From: Auanema rhodensis
Taxonomy: Eukaryota > Nematoda > Chromadorea > Rhabditida > Rhabditidae
Assembly (NCBI GenBank): GCA_964057225.1
Contig: OZ059895.1
Span: 10,354,001 to 10,418,000, forward strand
Reading direction: 5' to 3'
Length of the DNA: 64,000 nucleotides
Shown here: positions 63,217 to 64,000 of the stretch, piece by piece
How the letters are laid out: each line of letters opens with the position of its first letter
Numbering within the stretch: position 1 is the first letter of the stretch
Made by a program: the position numbers and the translations under genes
Notes under the pieces: generated by a model
The model's database searches: none
The model's input: the letters and a program-made list of their open reading frames with translations, nothing else
What the model was told of the DNA's origin: nothing

Positions 63217-64000
63217 GTTTATTTTTAGCCCTAGAAATACGTGCAAGATCTCATGCAACTTAAAATTAACTGTTTAATAATATAAATTAAGTTTTGTGAG
63301 CATATATCTATAGTATTCATGTTTCGCGGCAGGCTCAACTTGCTATTTCCTTTGATTTTTATAAAAAATAAAATATTCTAAAAATTTTGTTTTTTGTCCT
63401 AGAAGTATGCGCTACATTTCATTTAACTAAGCATTAGTTGATTGATAAGATAAATAAATTTTGTTAGCACAGAAACATATTAATCATATTTTACGGCGGG
63501 CTGAAGTTTCTATTTTATTCGATTATTAAGAAAAATGAAATTTTTTAAAATGTTTATTTCTAGCCCTAGAAATACGTGCAACATCTTACTCACCTCAAAA
63601 TCAACTGTTTGATAATATAAATTAGGTTTTGTGAGCATATACCCATAGTTATCATGTTTTGCGGCGTGCTCAAGTTGCTATTTTGTTCGATTTTTATGAA
63701 AAATTAAATATTTTGAAATGTTTATTTTTCGCCCTAGAAATACGTGCAACATCTTATTATCTAAGAAAACTTGAAAATTAAATGATTGAAAGAGTAAACA
63801 AGATTTTGTTAGCACAGAAACATATTAATCATATTTTAAGGCGGGCTCAAGTTGCTATTTTGTTCAATTTTCATGAAAAAATAAAAATTTTAAAATGTTT
63901 ATTTCTAGCCCTAGAAATACGTGCAACATCTTACTCAACTCAAAATCAACTGTTTGATAATATAAATTAGGTTTTGTGAGCATATATCCATAGTAATCAT
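63217..64000 (-). repeat. Inverted, diverged satellite block
   Basis: From 63,217 (GTTTATTTTTAGCCCTAG) the satellite reads on the minus strand. Monomers are a partial A (63,217-63,318), B (63,319-63,485), A (63,486-63,653), the 177-bp hybrid type (63,654-63,830) and A (63,831-63,998). They carry many private changes, as usual for array margins. The block ends at the window edge inside the array. Confidence 0.9.

Noticed and set aside
1-64000. Bacterial, plasmid or viral origin of the window
   Set aside because: There are no operons, ribosome-binding sites or long genes. The 168-bp satellite with higher-order repeats, an LTR element and a spliced gene fragment indicate a eukaryotic chromosome.

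Overview
The window is eukaryotic satellite DNA. About 58 kb of the 64 kb is one AT-rich tandem array of roughly 345 monomers. The basic unit is a 336-bp dimer of two homologous but distinct 168-bp subunits, A (begins GATTACTATGG) and B (begins GATTAATAT). All units run head to tail on the plus strand from 1 to 62,707, and a short piece continues at 63,131-63,216. At about 63,217 the array flips, and 63,217-64,000 is the same satellite in reverse. There is no bacterial gene organisation. The host is inferred to be an invertebrate, and a nematode is my best guess. The clues are a nematode-like LTR-retrotransposon gag, a 40-bp T-rich intron in a captured gene fragment, and an AT-rich satellite of about 168 bp. 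The assignment is an inference, and an insect or other invertebrate is not excluded.

Layout. 1-11,221: mixed dimers with several A and B sequence types. 11,222-25,917: four copies of a 3-5 kb higher-order repeat, recognised by shared rare variants spaced 4,028, 5,036 and 3,022 bp apart. 25,918-28,887: a 1,680-bp (five-dimer) tandem repeat. 28,888-40,840: further mixed dimers, with local 1,680-bp and 336-bp duplications and two copies of a 125-bp deleted monomer. 40,841-50,934 and 51,699-60,721: two copies of a roughly 9-10 kb segmental duplication, offset by 10,857-10,858 bp.

The duplicated segment contains a foreign insert: the 5' end of an LTR retrotransposon (a 351-bp LTR, a leader and the first part of gag) on the minus strand. 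The insert has been amplified together with its satellite flanks as a 2,884-bp higher-order unit. It occurs four times (47,110-48,550; a partial copy at 48,706-49,620; 57,967-59,407; 60,851-62,291). The partial copy comes from a 1,070-bp tandem duplication present only in the first unit. All full copies share the same frameshift and in-frame stop, so the gag was probably broken before it was amplified.

Near the right edge, 62,708-63,130 is a second non-satellite segment. It looks like a captured fragment of a spliced gene: two short open exons separated by a 40-bp intron. It is followed by the inversion junction and by more diverged monomers, as expected at the margin of a satellite block.

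No intact protein-coding gene, tRNA, rRNA or CRISPR array is supported. The many 62-106 codon minus-strand reading frames are satellite sequence that stays open because 168 and 336 are multiples of three. The most interesting structural points are the capture and amplification of the retroelement fragment, the layered higher-order repeats, the constant sequence boxes in every monomer, and the edge containing a gene fragment and an inversion.
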